DNA of 64,000 bases from Rossellomorea sp. AcN35-11 (GCA_030388825.1 CP128835.1:1064501-1128500), one strand, 5' to 3'; shown: positions 17,892 through 27,576, numbered from the stretch's first letter. Numbers and translations are program-made. Notes: generated from the letters alone by a model not told the origin.

Positions 17892-18695
17892 ATGACAGAA
17901 AATAATACTCAAAACACTACAGTTGAAAATCAGGGGCAAGAAAAGAATTCGATACAAGAAAAGAAAACGAGACGAAGCGGACCGATCAAACGAACCGTTG
18001 CAGGAAGTCTCCTTGGAGCAACAGTAGGATACTTGGCTACACCTGAAAATGGAAAAAAACTATTAGAGCGCATCGATCAGGAGAAAATAAAGAATAAAAG
18101 CCTGGACTTAGGAAAAGCAGCTAAAGAAAGATCGAGAAAAGCGGCGGTTACGTTCAAATCGTCAACGGCCAACCTGTTTAAGCGCAACAAAGATGAGGCA
18201 GCTTACGAAGAGACAGAAGCAGCCGTGAATTCAACAGAAACGGATGACACAAAGGAAGGAGCCACCCAGGACTACGAAGCTCTTAAACAAGAAAATGAAG
18301 AGCTTCAGAATCGACTTCAGCAGTTAGAAGAAAAAATGAACCAAATTGCCGCAGCCCGTGAAGATGATCGGGAAGACGAAGAAGATGAGGATGATGAGGA
18401 GGAAAATGAGGAAACCTCTTCTCAAAAGAAATCCTCCAAAAAGTCTAACGAAACAGCGGCAGATGAAGAAGAGGACGAAGACGAAGATAGCAGCGATGAA
18501 GATGATGAGGACGATGAAGAAGAAGTATCAAGTAAAAAGAAATCCAATGGGAAGTCAGGCTCCACAAAGGGTAAGAAACGGTCTACAAGAAAGACAGGAG
18601 CTAAAAGTAAAAAATCTGCAAAAAATGAGGAAGATAAAAGTGAAGATCAGGAAGAGGATACGACAGTCTCCAGTGAGGATGACACAGTAGCATAA
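17892..18695 (+). CDS. gvpT: Gas vesicle protein GvpT with long charged C-terminal tail
   Basis: A 267-residue protein in the gvpT position. Residues about 35-55 form a glycine-zipper/YtxH-like helix (GSLLGATVGYLATPENGKKL), similar to GvpP; residues 125-155 form a coiled coil (ALKQENEELQNRLQQLEEKM). The last 110 residues are low-complexity, alternating Asp/Glu blocks with Lys/Ser/Gly blocks, and are surely disordered. The acidic tract also makes an open shadow frame. GAGGAGG precedes ATG 17892. Confidence 0.8.
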   Translation: MTENNTQNTTVENQGQEKNSIQEKKTRRSGPIKRTVAGSLLGATVGYLATPENGKKLLERIDQEKIKNKSLDLGKAAKERSRKAAVTFKSSTANLFKRNKDEAAYEETEAAVNSTETDDTKEGATQDYEALKQENEELQNRLQQLEEKMNQIAAAREDDREDEEDEDDEEENEETSSQKKSSKKSNETAADEEEDEDEDSSDEDDEDDEEEVSSKKKSNGKSGSTKGKKRSTRKTGAKSKKSAKNEEDKSEDQEEDTTVSSEDDTVA

Positions 18696-18713
18696 AGAAA
18701 AGGAGATATGAGA

Positions 18714-19112
18714 ATGAGTTCAGATACTGGTACAAAGGACAGCATCTTAGAATTTTTTGTACAAGCCTCAAACCGGCATCATTTTTCTCTGGACATCACC
18801 TTAAACGTCAAAGGAGCGGTGATCACAGGCACTCTTGTGTCTGCAAAGGAATACTTCGATTCATTAAGTGAGACCTTTGAGGATGGCAGTGAGGTAGCAC
18901 AGAGGCTTAGTGAAGAACTGACTAAGGCTTCTGAGTCCGTGGAGGAAAACCTAAGCAGCGAGGCGCATTTTATTCACCTTAAGAACACCAAGGTATATTG
19001 TGGAGATAGCAAACCGACTCCTTCCAAAGGGAAAATCATGTGGCGTGGGAAACTATCAGACGTGGACGGTTTCTTCTTAGGGAAGATTTCAGAATCGAAG
19101 AGTAGTAAATAA
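18714..19112 (+). CDS. gvpU: Gas vesicle protein GvpU
   Basis: A 132-residue protein: N-terminal DSILEFFVQASNRHHFSLDITLNVKGAVITG fits the GvpU family pattern of strand-rich sequence, and IMWRGKLSDVDGFFLGKIS ends it. GvpU of B. megaterium has been linked to clustering of gas vesicles. ATG 18714 is eight bases after AGGAG (18701-18705); ATG 18708 abuts the site. This is the last gene, and a terminator follows four bases later. Confidence 0.9.
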   Translation: MSSDTGTKDSILEFFVQASNRHHFSLDITLNVKGAVITGTLVSAKEYFDSLSETFEDGSEVAQRLSEELTKASESVEENLSSEAHFIHLKNTKVYCGDSKPTPSKGKIMWRGKLSDVDGFFLGKISESKSSK

Positions 19113-19116
19113 CTAG

Positions 19117-19151
19117 AATGCAACTGGATCAAAGGGTTCAGTTGCATTTTG
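19117..19151 (+). terminator. Terminator of the gas vesicle operon
   Basis: A perfect ten-base-pair stem (19117-19126 with 19139-19148) ends in a T run. No comparable hairpin occurs within 12251-19112, consistent with a single transcript. Confidence 0.9.
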
Positions 19152-19373
19152 TTGAAGATAACGGAATGATGAATTATTTCCCGGGTAGGAATGACGTGTA
19201 AAGCCCCCCCTCCCATGAATGGTAAATGGGCCAGGGGGGATAAAGTGTCGGTAATAATAGGCTGAGGATGGATAGTGCTTTTTCTAATGATTTCCTGAAA
19301 CTGTAAATGTCGTCTCGATCAGTAACAGAGTGATCTATCTACTATTTCCCTTTGAGAAAGAGGAGGAACCTTT

Positions 19374-20504
19374 TTATTCTATCTTAGCTTTTAAGATTCG
19401 AGCGATATTCCTTGCTTGGTGATAAAGCAGTTCCTCTACCCGACTGAAGCTTTCCTGTAGAGACATTGGTCCTGTCGAAATAGAATGACAGCTCGTAAAG
19501 TATTCATACAACTCTTTATATCCATCTCCTAAACAGCCTGAAATAAGAGAAACGGGAGTATGATACTGTTTAGCCATGGTTGAGATATAAAAAGGGAGTT
19601 TACCGAACGATGTCGAATAGTCGCTTTGGCCCTCACCAGTTAGAATCCAATCGGCTTTCTGAATGGCCCGTGGGAGGTTGGTTACTTCACTAACCAGCTT
19701 TGCACCGGATATCATTTTTCCATTTAAGTGTAAGAAGGCGAACCCAAGTCCACCCGCTGCCCCTGCTCCGCTGGTTTTTTGAAAATCTTCTCCTTTTTCC
19801 TGTTCTAGCAGTCGGCTGAAGTGAAGTAACTGTTGATCTAGTTCTTTCACCTGTTCTATAGTCGCTCCTTTTTGTGGGCCAAATATTAACGAAGCCCCTT
19901 CCTCCCCGCATAGAGGGTTTTGAACATCTGAAGCAATCTGAAAGGTACACTTTTTCACTAATGGATTCAGGGTGCTCCAGTCCATTTTGGATATGGAGCC
20001 GAGGTCTTTCCCAAAAGCTCCGACCATGTTTCCATTTTTGTCATAGAAGGAAACTCCGAGTGATTGAAGCATTCCAAATCCACCATCATTTGTTGCACTT
20101 CCTCCAAGAGCGATGATAAAGCTACGAAAACCCTCTTCTATGGCGGTTGTGATGACTTCCCCAACGCCATATGTCGTTGTGTGAAGAGGGTTCCGTTTTT
20201 CAACCGGTACCATCGGCAGCCCTGAGATGGAAGCGATTTCAATGACTACTGTCTTTTGATCACCCAGAACACCATACTCAGTAAGCACCTTCCCTCCTAA
20301 CGGTCCGGTTGCTTGTGTTTTTACTTTTTTCCCTCCAGTGGCGGAAATCAAGGTTTCAAGGGTTCCTTCGCCACCATCGGCCATAGGTATAACATTCGTT
20401 TGAAAGTTGGTCGACACATCTAGAAAGGCTTTTTCCATAATGGTTCCAACCTCAAGGGAGCTTAAGCTTCCTTTATATGAGTCAGGGACAATAAGAATAT
20501 TCAT
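19374..20504 (-). CDS. Glycerate kinase
   Basis: A 376-residue GlxK/GarK-type glycerate kinase that phosphorylates D-glycerate. Signatures are the N-terminus ILIVPDSYKGSLSS, PMADGGEGTLETL, FIIALGGSATNDGGFGML and TGEGQSDYSTSFGK. Start ATG 20504 was chosen because AAAGGAG precedes it; the open frame upstream adds eleven unlikely residues. It is a single gene; no glyoxylate genes are adjacent. Confidence 0.95.
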   Translation of the reverse strand: MNILIVPDSYKGSLSSLEVGTIMEKAFLDVSTNFQTNVIPMADGGEGTLETLISATGGKKVKTQATGPLGGKVLTEYGVLGDQKTVVIEIASISGLPMVPVEKRNPLHTTTYGVGEVITTAIEEGFRSFIIALGGSATNDGGFGMLQSLGVSFYDKNGNMVGAFGKDLGSISKMDWSTLNPLVKKCTFQIASDVQNPLCGEEGASLIFGPQKGATIEQVKELDQQLLHFSRLLEQEKGEDFQKTSGAGAAGGLGFAFLHLNGKMISGAKLVSEVTNLPRAIQKADWILTGEGQSDYSTSFGKLPFYISTMAKQYHTPVSLISGCLGDGYKELYEYFTSCHSISTGPMSLQESFSRVEELLYHQARNIARILKAKIE

Positions 20505-20665
20505 AGCGTCTCCTTTATTAGAAATGATCATGTTCATCTTTAATGGATTGAAGCGAGAGGTTACAGCGTTATTATTTGCAGGAAGGGTAATGAATACATT
20601 TCAAAGCGTATGTTTTTTCCTTTCAAGATTCGGGTATAGACTACTATACAAAGGAGGTTGCCTTC

Positions 20666-20770
20666 ATGAAAAGATTGATTGGAAGACTAATAAAATGGGG
20701 ACCTGTTCTTTACCCGATTTACAGGAAATATCGAAATAAGAGAAAGCATAAAAAATCCATGACATACTAA
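20666..20770 (+). CDS. Small basic protein (34 residues), unrecognised
   Basis: ATG 20666 follows a near-perfect AAAGGAGG with an eight-base gap and encodes MKRLIGRLIKWGPVLYPIYR followed by a Lys/Arg-rich tail, KYRNKRKHKKSMTY. The pattern is one amphipathic or membrane-touching helix plus a basic end. A hairpin terminator follows directly. The strong ribosome site and the terminator argue that it is expressed. I do not recognise the family. Confidence 0.6.
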   Translation: MKRLIGRLIKWGPVLYPIYRKYRNKRKHKKSMTY

Positions 20771-20773
20771 GAG

Positions 20774-20797
20774 AGCAGCCTGTGATATGGCTGTTTT
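20774..20797 (+). terminator. Terminator after the small basic protein
   Basis: AGCAGCC (20774-20780) pairs with GGCTGTT (20789-20795), followed by T residues. Confidence 0.75.
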
Positions 20798-20830
20798 TTC
20801 TTGTCATGAATTCATTATACTACAAGTAAA

Positions 20831-20862
20831 AACCCCTTAAATGGATTTCCATTTAAGGGGTT
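20831..20862. terminator. Bidirectional terminator
   Basis: A perfect twelve-base-pair stem (20831-20842 with 20851-20862); minus-strand transcripts from the GlsB-like gene run into a T tract. Confidence 0.85.
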
Positions 20863-20867
20863 GAACA

Positions 20868-21125
20868 TTAATGTGACGTTTTTCTCATTCCTCTAAGCAG
20901 TAAGCTTAAAAGGAATACAAAGATGATCGCTCCCAATAATGCCGGGATGATGGCGATTCCGGCAAGGGATGGACCGAAGCTTCCCAGAAGTTCTCCGCCG
21001 ATCCATGCACCGATGATACCTGCAATGATATTACCGATGATTCCACCCGGAACGTTTTTACCCAGAATCACACCTGCTAACCAACCGATGACTCCTCCTA
21101 CGATTAAGTACAGAATAATGCCCAT
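20868..21125 (-). CDS. GlsB/YeaQ/YmgE-family stress membrane protein
   Basis: An 85-residue Gly/Ile-rich membrane protein with three hydrophobic helices: LYLIVGGVIGWLAGVILGKN, then GGIIGNIIAGIIGAWIGGELLG and a C-terminal helix ending LLLRGMRKTSH. This is the transglycosylase-associated (YeaQ/YmgE/GlsB) family, generally stress-induced, of unknown mechanism. ATG 21125 follows TGGAGGT. A sigma-B-like promoter lies 45 bases upstream, which agrees with a general stress role. Confidence 0.93.
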   Translation of the reverse strand: MGIILYLIVGGVIGWLAGVILGKNVPGGIIGNIIAGIIGAWIGGELLGSFGPSLAGIAIIPALLGAIIFVFLLSLLLRGMRKTSH

Positions 21126-21170
21126 CTCAATACCTCCATTAATTGTTTTTTATGTGCTGTTACCGGTTTA

Positions 21171-21196
21171 TTTCCCGTTTATGGAGGGGGTGAAAC
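21171..21196 (-). promoter_or_regulatory. Sigma-B-like promoter of the GlsB/YeaQ gene
   Basis: On the minus strand, GTTTCA (21196-21191), 14 bases, GGGAAA (21176-21171) matches the sigma-B consensus GTTTAA-N12-15-GGGWAW closely. It abuts the stop codon of the upstream PLD gene. Confidence 0.65.
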
Positions 21197-22666
21197 CTAA
21201 TATGTTGTCACTTGGAAGATTTTTTGCAATAGATACATGACATATTTAAAGGCGGGAAGTTCATCTTGATAGGTCTCATATTTAACGGTGTAAGTCCCAT
21301 CTTCGTTATTCCAGATCCGCTGGAAATACCGTTCGACTTCGGTCATGGTTTTACTGTCTGAAGGAGCTGTCAGCTTGATATTTTCTTCTAAGTTATAGTC
21401 ATCCATGTTGCGGGAAGTATAGTTCCCTGATCCCCCGATGACGGTACTTTCCTTTTTCCCTTTTACATAAATGAACTTTGTGTGATATTGCTCTTTATTG
21501 GTGTTATACCACCTGATCGTAATGTGGTCGTTATCCAGGTTATGGAGCTCTGAAGCAACAGGGAGATTGGGTAGGCCGATTTTTTGCTGTCCAAAAGCGT
21601 TCTGATTGGGATCAAGCACCAGACGTACGTCCACTTCACGATTGGCTGCATCTTCAATGGCATCGATGATATCCCGGTCAGCCAGATAGAACATTCCGAT
21701 CCAGGCTTCATCCCCTTTTTGGGCTTTGTTAAGAGCGTCGACAACCCCTTTTTGAATTTCCCTCTCAGTCAGGATTTGTGCCTTGACCCTTGATTCGCCG
21801 GGAGAAGGCTTTTGAATTGATTCACTCAACTGTCCTTCCGTAGGGAACTTCCCTGTGTCGCCACCGGAAAATGCGGCCACTGCCTTTTCGGCTTTCACCA
21901 TATCCTTCAAGATCTCCCCTTTGACTTTGAAGCCGATATTCGAGTGGAAACCACTGGCATCATGGGGGTTGGCGGATAAGATTAGCCCTGCCTTTTCAGT
22001 GATGACCACTTTTCTATGATTCGCTTTGATATTCAACAGTTTTAAGTAGGACCTCATAGTGACCTTAGGTGCAGAAGGGGCCATGGGATTGGGAAGCCAT
22101 CCATAGCCATCCTGGCCGAACCAGCCCATGGTGGTCCTCCACACACCGGAGTACAGGATATTTGGGTCCCTTAGCCGGTTAAGGTCCGTATATATGACTT
22201 CAGCCCCAAGGTCCTCAAGCGGCTCTAATTGCCTGGCTGTGTGTGACCCGTAGGTGGTGTTGACTACATCACTGATGAAGACGACCTGTAAATCGGGCTT
22301 CTTCTTCATCTGCTGCTGGATCGTTGTAGACAGCTTTTCACTGATCCTAGGATAATCACGATCTCCCTTTGTATACCCATTCACTAAAAATAAGTCCAGA
22401 ATAAGAAAATCTTCCGCTTCTTCAATGGTTTGATAGACCTCATCAAAAATGGAGTGATCATACAGCTCTTTCCCATCCTTCTGATAAGTGAGGTCATATA
22501 AGAACTCTACATCCTTTTCAGGAATGGTATATGTGCTGCCGGCGTAGGATATCCCCGGAGGTAACGGCTTCACCCGGTGGTAAAACATGACCCCTGTAAG
22601 GATCAAAAGGATGATGCCACCAATCCACCAGCTCTTCTTCTTATACCACTTTTTCTTTGTACTCAA
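21197..22666 (-). CDS. Phospholipase D-family protein, membrane-anchored
   Basis: A 489-residue protein with one N-terminal membrane helix (WWIGGIILLILTGVMFYH, residues about 13-30) and two PLD domains. The HKD-type motifs are NHRKVVITEKAG (first) and YHTKFIYVKGKK with a following GGSGNYTSRNMDD (second). The plan recalls cardiolipin synthase-like or PLD-like phosphodiesterases, but the substrate is not clear. The start is TTG 22666 with GGGGAA upstream. Confidence 0.85.
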   Translation of the reverse strand: MSTKKKWYKKKSWWIGGIILLILTGVMFYHRVKPLPPGISYAGSTYTIPEKDVEFLYDLTYQKDGKELYDHSIFDEVYQTIEEAEDFLILDLFLVNGYTKGDRDYPRISEKLSTTIQQQMKKKPDLQVVFISDVVNTTYGSHTARQLEPLEDLGAEVIYTDLNRLRDPNILYSGVWRTTMGWFGQDGYGWLPNPMAPSAPKVTMRSYLKLLNIKANHRKVVITEKAGLILSANPHDASGFHSNIGFKVKGEILKDMVKAEKAVAAFSGGDTGKFPTEGQLSESIQKPSPGESRVKAQILTEREIQKGVVDALNKAQKGDEAWIGMFYLADRDIIDAIEDAANREVDVRLVLDPNQNAFGQQKIGLPNLPVASELHNLDNDHITIRWYNTNKEQYHTKFIYVKGKKESTVIGGSGNYTSRNMDDYNLEENIKLTAPSDSKTMTEVERYFQRIWNNEDGTYTVKYETYQDELPAFKYVMYLLQKIFQVTTY

Positions 22667-22962
22667 TGGAATTCCCCTGTTCTACTTTTTTTCTTACTAT
22701 ACCCTGAATGGTAGTGGGAGAATCCAGGAAGAGCATTTTTTTCTGTCATTAAGAGGATAATCGCGTTGGGAGGGGGACAGGCTGTGTAGAGTAACTGTAG
22801 GATCTCGTTTTTGCGATGGCATTGAAGTAAGATAGCTCTTCTTAGAGAATGGTTAGGATAGAAAATGACTTTGAGTGGCCTTTTTTACATGGAATAGGAT
22901 GTCCGGAGGGTGGAATCCCTTCTGTGGCATCCTTTCGTGGGGGAATCGGTCTCGATTGGGCT

Positions 22963-23053
22963 ACTTTCGATCCTGATTTAGGATTATTGATCTTGCCTGG
23001 TATGTATTAATCCTGATTTATGACTTATTGAACCTCAACTTTAATAATTGATC
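22963..23053. repeat. Degenerate about 21-bp phased repeats
   Basis: The 540 bases between 22667 and 23205 hold no gene. Within them a unit close to TTATTGATCCTGATTTA recurs about five times (near 22963, 22984, 23004, 23025, 23046) with a period of about 20-21 bases. The first and third share ATCCTGATTTA exactly. It lies upstream of the PLD gene and resembles in architecture the array at 54696-54809. Confidence 0.5.
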
Positions 23054-23173
23054 CTTCGTGTCGAATTTTCTTTACACAGACATGCTAGGATGAGAGATCC
23101 GAAGCTGTACCATCCAAGTCGATTTAGCTTATCATCCTGTGAACATCACGATCCATCCACCTTACTAACACAC

Positions 23174-23206
23174 ATCAGGCCGAAGCATCTATTGCCCCGG
23201 CCTGAT
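23174..23206. terminator. Hairpin after MFS gene
   Basis: ATCAGGCCG (23174-23182) pairs with CGGCCTGAT (23198-23206); there is no T run, so it may be a weak or factor-assisted terminator. Confidence 0.45.
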
Positions 23207-24551
23207 TAATGATGAGTGATCCTTTTCTTATATAAACATAGTAGAAAAAGAGACAAGAGCATGATACCGATCAACACAAGGAACGTATGTTGAAAGGAAT
23301 GTACGGCAAAGTCTGCTCCCCCCATCTCGACAATGATCCCTCCGAGGACGGATCCTGATGCACTGCCTACGAAATGGGTAAGCTGTTTCATGCCGATTCC
23401 CGAGGCGATCAGCTCTTTACTCATGACCCGGGACACTTCATTGGTCGTGCTTGAAGAAAGGCTTGAAAATCCAAAGCTAGTAAACATGTAAGCTAGCATG
23501 ATCATATATTCGCTTTGGGGTGATAGAAAATAAAAGATGATAGTAGAAATGATGAGGAGGAGATGAGCAAGGAACATCACTCTCATATTTCCATATCTGT
23601 CGATCAGTCGCCCTACATAGATGGCGGCCACTGCTGACAGCATGGCACCTGGAAAGATAATGAATCCGACGGCTGTGGGGTTCCTGCCGAACACATGCTG
23701 AAGCATCAATGGCATGACGATCAAAATGGCAAAATGAGTGGCAAACCCAAGAAAACTCATATATAAAAGTTGGCGGTATCCCTTATCCCGTATTAAACCT
23801 GGTTGAATGAAAGGCAGATCGATCTTTTGGATCCGGACCCACAGACCTCCCAGGGATAAGATGGCGCCTGCGAAATAATACCATTGAAAGGTTGATATGA
23901 ATAACAGGAAGAATGTGATTCCGATCCCTGTTACCAACGCCCCCCCATACATCAAAATACCCTTTCCTCGTATTCTCACCAGGAAGAAAACGGTATAGTA
24001 CCGGTATCATCCCGAGGACACACAATGTAATCAAGAATAAATAATTCCAACTTACATATTCCGTGATCACGCCGCCTACGACCGGGCCTAATCCAAAGCC
24101 CAGGGAAGAAGCGGAGGCAATCATCGCCAATGCGCGTCCCCGTCGTTCCATAGGGACAAAGCGCCCGGCAAATACCATGGACAATCCGGGAATCGCTGCG
24201 GCACCTGCAGCCTGGAATAAACGGGAAAGCAGCAGCCATACAAAGGAATCCGCAAAGAATCCTATAAAGGATGCCAGTCCGAAAATCGATATTCCAAGGG
24301 TCAACAGACGTCTGATCGGGATATAGTCCGCCAAGCGTGTATACGTAATGGTACAAATGGCGAGTACGATGGAATATCCCGAAACAATCCAGGCACCTTC
24401 AGACGGAAGCAGAGAAAAATCGTTTAAGATATTGGGAAGGGCTACATTGAACATGGTCGTATTCATGACAACGAGCCAAACGGTTAAGCTCAAGAAAAAA
24501 AATGGTCTTGGTATAAGAAGGAGATGCCTGTGCATGGGGATCTACAGTCAT
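23206..24551 (-). CDS. MFS drug-efflux transporter, 14-TM/DHA type (two frame breaks)
   Basis: The gene is split in three frames. Correcting a C7 run (23940-23946) and an A8 run (24495-24502) gives about 447 residues starting MTVDPHAQASPSYTKT at ATG 24551, which has a GGAGGTGG site. Motifs of the DHA families are visible: VMNTTMFNVALPNIL in helix 1, RLADYIPIRRLL (motif A) and LGFGLGPVVGGVI (motif C, an antiporter marker). It is similar in type to multidrug exporters, and the substrate is unknown. Confidence 0.85.
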
Positions 24552-24710
24552 AAATGAACCACCTCCGTTCGTGATAGTTAGATGTCCGAAGTAATATATC
24601 ATAAATATAGCCGACATGAAATGGATATGTCTTGACCTTGATGGGCCCTTTAAAGTTTAATTTATTGAAAATAGTCTATTATATAAGGAGAATCTGTGAG
24701 GAGGATACGT

Positions 24711-25383
24711 ATGTCAAAACTCGATATTAAAGCTTTTGTGTTCGATGCATATGGAACGTTATTCGATGTTCATTCCGTCATTGAAAAGTGTAATGAACTC
24801 TTCCCTGATAAAGGCGAGGAAATCAGCCAGGTTTGGCGTCAGAAGCAATTGGAGTACAGCTTTCTCCGTCAGCTTATGGGCACGTACTCTACATTCTTTT
24901 CCATCACGAGGGATGCACTTCATTACGCCTGTGTTCAAACAGGTGTCGACCTTACGGATGATAAAGAGAGGGATTTATTGGATGCGTACCTGGAATTATC
25001 CCACTATGAAGAAGTGGAAACGGTATTGGGGGAACTGAAGCCTTATCAAACAGCCATTTTCTCAAACGGTTCACTCGATATGCTGTCACCATTAGTGGAG
25101 CAGTCATCATTTGGTCACCTGCTGGATGAAGTGTTGACAGTGGATGAAATCAAACAGTTCAAACCGACACCGATGGCCTATCAGCTGGTACTTAAGAAGC
25201 TAGGGGTCAAAAGGGAAGAAGTTCTATTCATGTCATCCAACCCCCTGGGATATTGCCGGAGCAGCAAGTTTCGGTTTTTACACAGCCTGGATCAACCGCC
25301 AGGATAAAGCGATGGACGAATTAGGGGTTAAACCCCATTTCGTATATAAGGATCTGAACGGCATTTTAGAACATACAAGCTGA
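24711..25383 (+). CDS. Haloacid dehalogenase type II-like HAD hydrolase (frame break at C5 run)
   Basis: A HAD-superfamily enzyme of about 223 residues. Motif I is FVFDAYGTLFDVHSV (nucleophile Asp near residue 11), motif II IFSNGS, motif III Lys in EIKQFKPTPMAY. The frame fails after FMSSNP; four C residues in place of five at 25241-25245 give WDIAGAASFGFYTAWINR, which holds motif IV, and a natural end at 25383. Type II haloacid dehalogenases cleave L-2-haloacids; the real substrate here is uncertain. GAGGAGG precedes ATG 24711. Confidence 0.88.
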
Positions 25384-25389
25384 TAAAAA

Positions 25390-25430
25390 AAAGGGACTGA
25401 CTTCCATACTCGTGAGGACAGTCCCTTTCG
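25390..25430 (+). terminator. Intrinsic terminator after the HAD gene
   Basis: AAAGGGACTG (25390-25399) pairs with CAGTCCCTTT (25419-25428). The AAAGGGACTGACT start is shared with the terminator at 29563-29603. Confidence 0.85.
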
Positions 25431-25618
25431 TATGAGTAACCTGTCTGAACCAGGAAGTGATCAACAGAAAATTTCAAGAATCTTCCCCTCCCTTTCGTCT
25501 CCTATTCATTGTATAGTACAGGTAGAACAGTGGACTGGATAGAATGACTGGCGTTTAAGAGATTGGTAGGAAATCGGACTATGCACAGCGAACTTTACTG
25601 CATAAGGGGAGGATGAAT

Positions 25619-25948
25619 ATGACTGAAAAGCTGATACCCGTATCGGGTGTAGAAGTGGATTCGAAGACGAAGTGTAAGCATTATCACAGCAGCAAAGATA
25701 TCATTGCCATTAAGTTTAAATGCTGTAACAGATATTATCCTTGTCATGCCTGTCATGATGAAGTCGCAGATCATGACCCTGTCCGCTGGGGGAAAGACGA
25801 GTGGACGATGAAAGCGGTGCTTTGTGGGGAATGCAAAAATGAGTTGACGATTTTACAATATATGAATTGCCAGTCTGTTTGTCCTCATTGCAGATCCGAT
25901 TTCAATCCGGGGTGCCAATATCATTATCATCTTTATTTTGAAGGGTGA
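25619..25948 (+). CDS. CHY zinc finger protein
   Basis: A 109-residue protein with many ordered Cys and His: CKHYHSSKD (CHY motif, residues about 20-23), KCCNRYYPCHACHDE, then CGECKNEL and CQSVCPHCRSDFNPGCQYHYH. This is the CHY zinc finger domain as a stand-alone protein, common in Bacillales and of unknown role. ATG 25619 is used because GGGGAGG is six bases before it; ATG 25613 touches the site. Transcribed with msrAB downstream, possibly separated by a parS-like site. Confidence 0.9.
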   Translation: MTEKLIPVSGVEVDSKTKCKHYHSSKDIIAIKFKCCNRYYPCHACHDEVADHDPVRWGKDEWTMKAVLCGECKNELTILQYMNCQSVCPHCRSDFNPGCQYHYHLYFEG

Positions 25949-25954
25949 ATGGTG

Positions 25955-25970
25955 TGTTTCACGTGAAACG
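25955..25970. promoter_or_regulatory. parS-like chromosome partition site (15/16)
   Basis: TGTTTCACGTGAAACG matches the ParB/Spo0J site TGTTTCACGTGAAACA at all but the last base. It lies between the CHY gene and msrAB, 14 bases before the msrAB start. Confidence 0.8.
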
Positions 25971-25984
25971 AAAGGAGTGGTCAC

Positions 25985-26929
25985 ATGGAAAAGGCAACCT
26001 TTGCCGGCGGGTGTTTTTGGTGTATGGTCGAACCGTTTGATGAACAGGAAGGAATTGAGAGCATCGTCTCCGGTTATACAGGCGGGAGTACGGTAAATCC
26101 AACCTATAAAGAGGTGATTTCAGGTGGGACCGGTCATTATGAAGCGGTCCAGATCACGTTTGACCCTGTCCGTTTCCCTTATGAGAACCTGCTTGGTCTT
26201 TATTGGAAGCAGATTGACCCCACGGATTCAGGAGGACAGTTTAAAGATCGGGGTGACAGCTATCGCACGGCCATTTTTTATCATAATGACAAACAAAAGA
26301 GGCTCGCTGAACAATCAAAACGGGAGCTTTCAGAGAGTGCGGTCTTTCCGGAGCCTGTCGTAACGAAGATTCTCCCTGCAGGGGAGTTTTATCCCGCTGA
26401 GGATTATCACCAGGACTTTTATAAGAGAAATGCCTTTCGTTATGCCTTGTACAAGCGGGGCTCCGGACGGGAAGATTTCTTGAAAAGGTATTGGCCTGAA
26501 GATCGTTCGTACTTAAAGGAAACGCTGACAGACATGCAATACTTCGTCACCCAGGAAAATGGAACCGAACCCCCTTACGAAAATGAATACTGGGATAACA
26601 CGGAAGAAGGGATATATGTGGATATCGTTTCAGGGGAGCCTTTATTCACGTCTAAAGACCAGTATGACAGCGGCTGTGGGTGGCCCAGCTTTACGAGGCC
26701 CGTTATGGATGTCAGTGTCAAAGAACAATACGACTTGTCCCATCCCTCGACCCGGGTGGAAGTCAGAAGCAGGGAAGCGGATTCCCATCTCGGGCATGTA
26801 TTTACAGATGGTCCAGGTCCTAAAGGATTACGTTATTGTATCAACTCTGCCTCACTACGCTTTATTCCCAAGGGAGACTTAGAAGAAGAAGGGTATGGGG
26901 ATTTTTTGATATTATTTCATAGCAGCTAA
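25985..26929 (+). CDS. msrAB: Bifunctional peptide-methionine sulfoxide reductase MsrA/MsrB
   Basis: A 314-residue fusion that repairs both stereoisomers of methionine sulfoxide. The MsrA half begins [14 protein letters not shown] (catalytic Cys at residue 10) and contains [11 protein letters not shown]; the MsrB half (from about residue 175) has [18 protein letters not shown], then [14 protein letters not shown] and the catalytic Cys in [12 protein letters not shown]. Thiols come from thioredoxin. AAAGGAG lies before ATG 25985, and the parS-like palindrome directly precedes that. Confidence 0.97.
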   Translation: MEKATFAGGCFWCMVEPFDEQEGIESIVSGYTGGSTVNPTYKEVISGGTGHYEAVQITFDPVRFPYENLLGLYWKQIDPTDSGGQFKDRGDSYRTAIFYHNDKQKRLAEQSKRELSESAVFPEPVVTKILPAGEFYPAEDYHQDFYKRNAFRYALYKRGSGREDFLKRYWPEDRSYLKETLTDMQYFVTQENGTEPPYENEYWDNTEEGIYVDIVSGEPLFTSKDQYDSGCGWPSFTRPVMDVSVKEQYDLSHPSTRVEVRSREADSHLGHVFTDGPGPKGLRYCINSASLRFIPKGDLEEEGYGDFLILFHSS

Positions 26930-26959
26930 AAGGCATGGCTCGGGTTGGCCACGCCTTTT
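26928..26959. terminator. Bidirectional terminator between msrAB and DinB gene
   Basis: AAAAGGCATGG (26928-26938) pairs with CCACGCCTTTT (26949-26959) with one mismatch; it serves convergent genes. Confidence 0.8.
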
Positions 26960-26965
26960 CACATG

Positions 26966-27482
26966 CTACACTTTTTCTTCTGCCTTTTCCCACAGGCTCT
27001 CGATACCCTGTACCCGTTTGATGGATGTGATGGTTCCCTGGTGTAACCCTTCATGCCAGTTTGCAAAAGAAAGAACTTCACCTAAAGTGGTAAACGAGGT
27101 ATGTTCACCGAGGACAAACGGCTTTTCGCCTACTTCATCCAAGCGGCCGGAGAAGACCTCTTTCACCCGTCGTGGTTGTTCCTCCAATTTTTCACGGAGC
27201 TCCTTCAGTGAAGGGGGGAGTGAGCCCGTTCCATGTTTCAGGACTTGTGTTGAAGCCAAATAGCTCCCCATACTCTGGGGGAAGTGATTTTCGGCCGTTT
27301 TCCCCTGCAAAAGAGAATAAGATGTTTTCCTGTGACAGCAGAATATGACCTAAATTCCATCTGATTGAATTTCTAAATCCAGAAGGCATGTCATCCGCCT
27401 GTTGTTCGGTTGTCGCATCCAGTGCAGCCAATGTCCGCAGCCTGATGAACTCCATTTGTTGAAAAACCATATGTTCCCTCAT
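26966..27482 (-). CDS. DinB-family protein (frame break at G6 run)
   Basis: A four-helix DinB/YfiT-type protein of about 171 residues. The two open frames overlap at six G residues (27213-27218); five give ETWNGLTPPSLKELREKLEE in one frame. Metal-binding His residues typical of the family are in RWNLGHILLSQEN and in NWHEGLHQGTI. DinB proteins are often bacillithiol- or metal-dependent transferases. Function here is not known. ATG 27482 lies behind GGAGGAG. Confidence 0.85.
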
Positions 27483-27576
27483 GTTAACTCCTCCTCATCC
27501 ATGTCTCTTTAACGTATTCGTGATTGGACCATCGATTCCTTTATGTAATATAGAGCTTATCAACAAAATGTAAAAA

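Noticed and set aside
18346..18690. Met/Lys/Arg-rich open frame inside gvpT
   Set aside because: It is the +1 shadow of the acidic GAA/GAT-rich tail of gvpT and has no ribosome site of its own.
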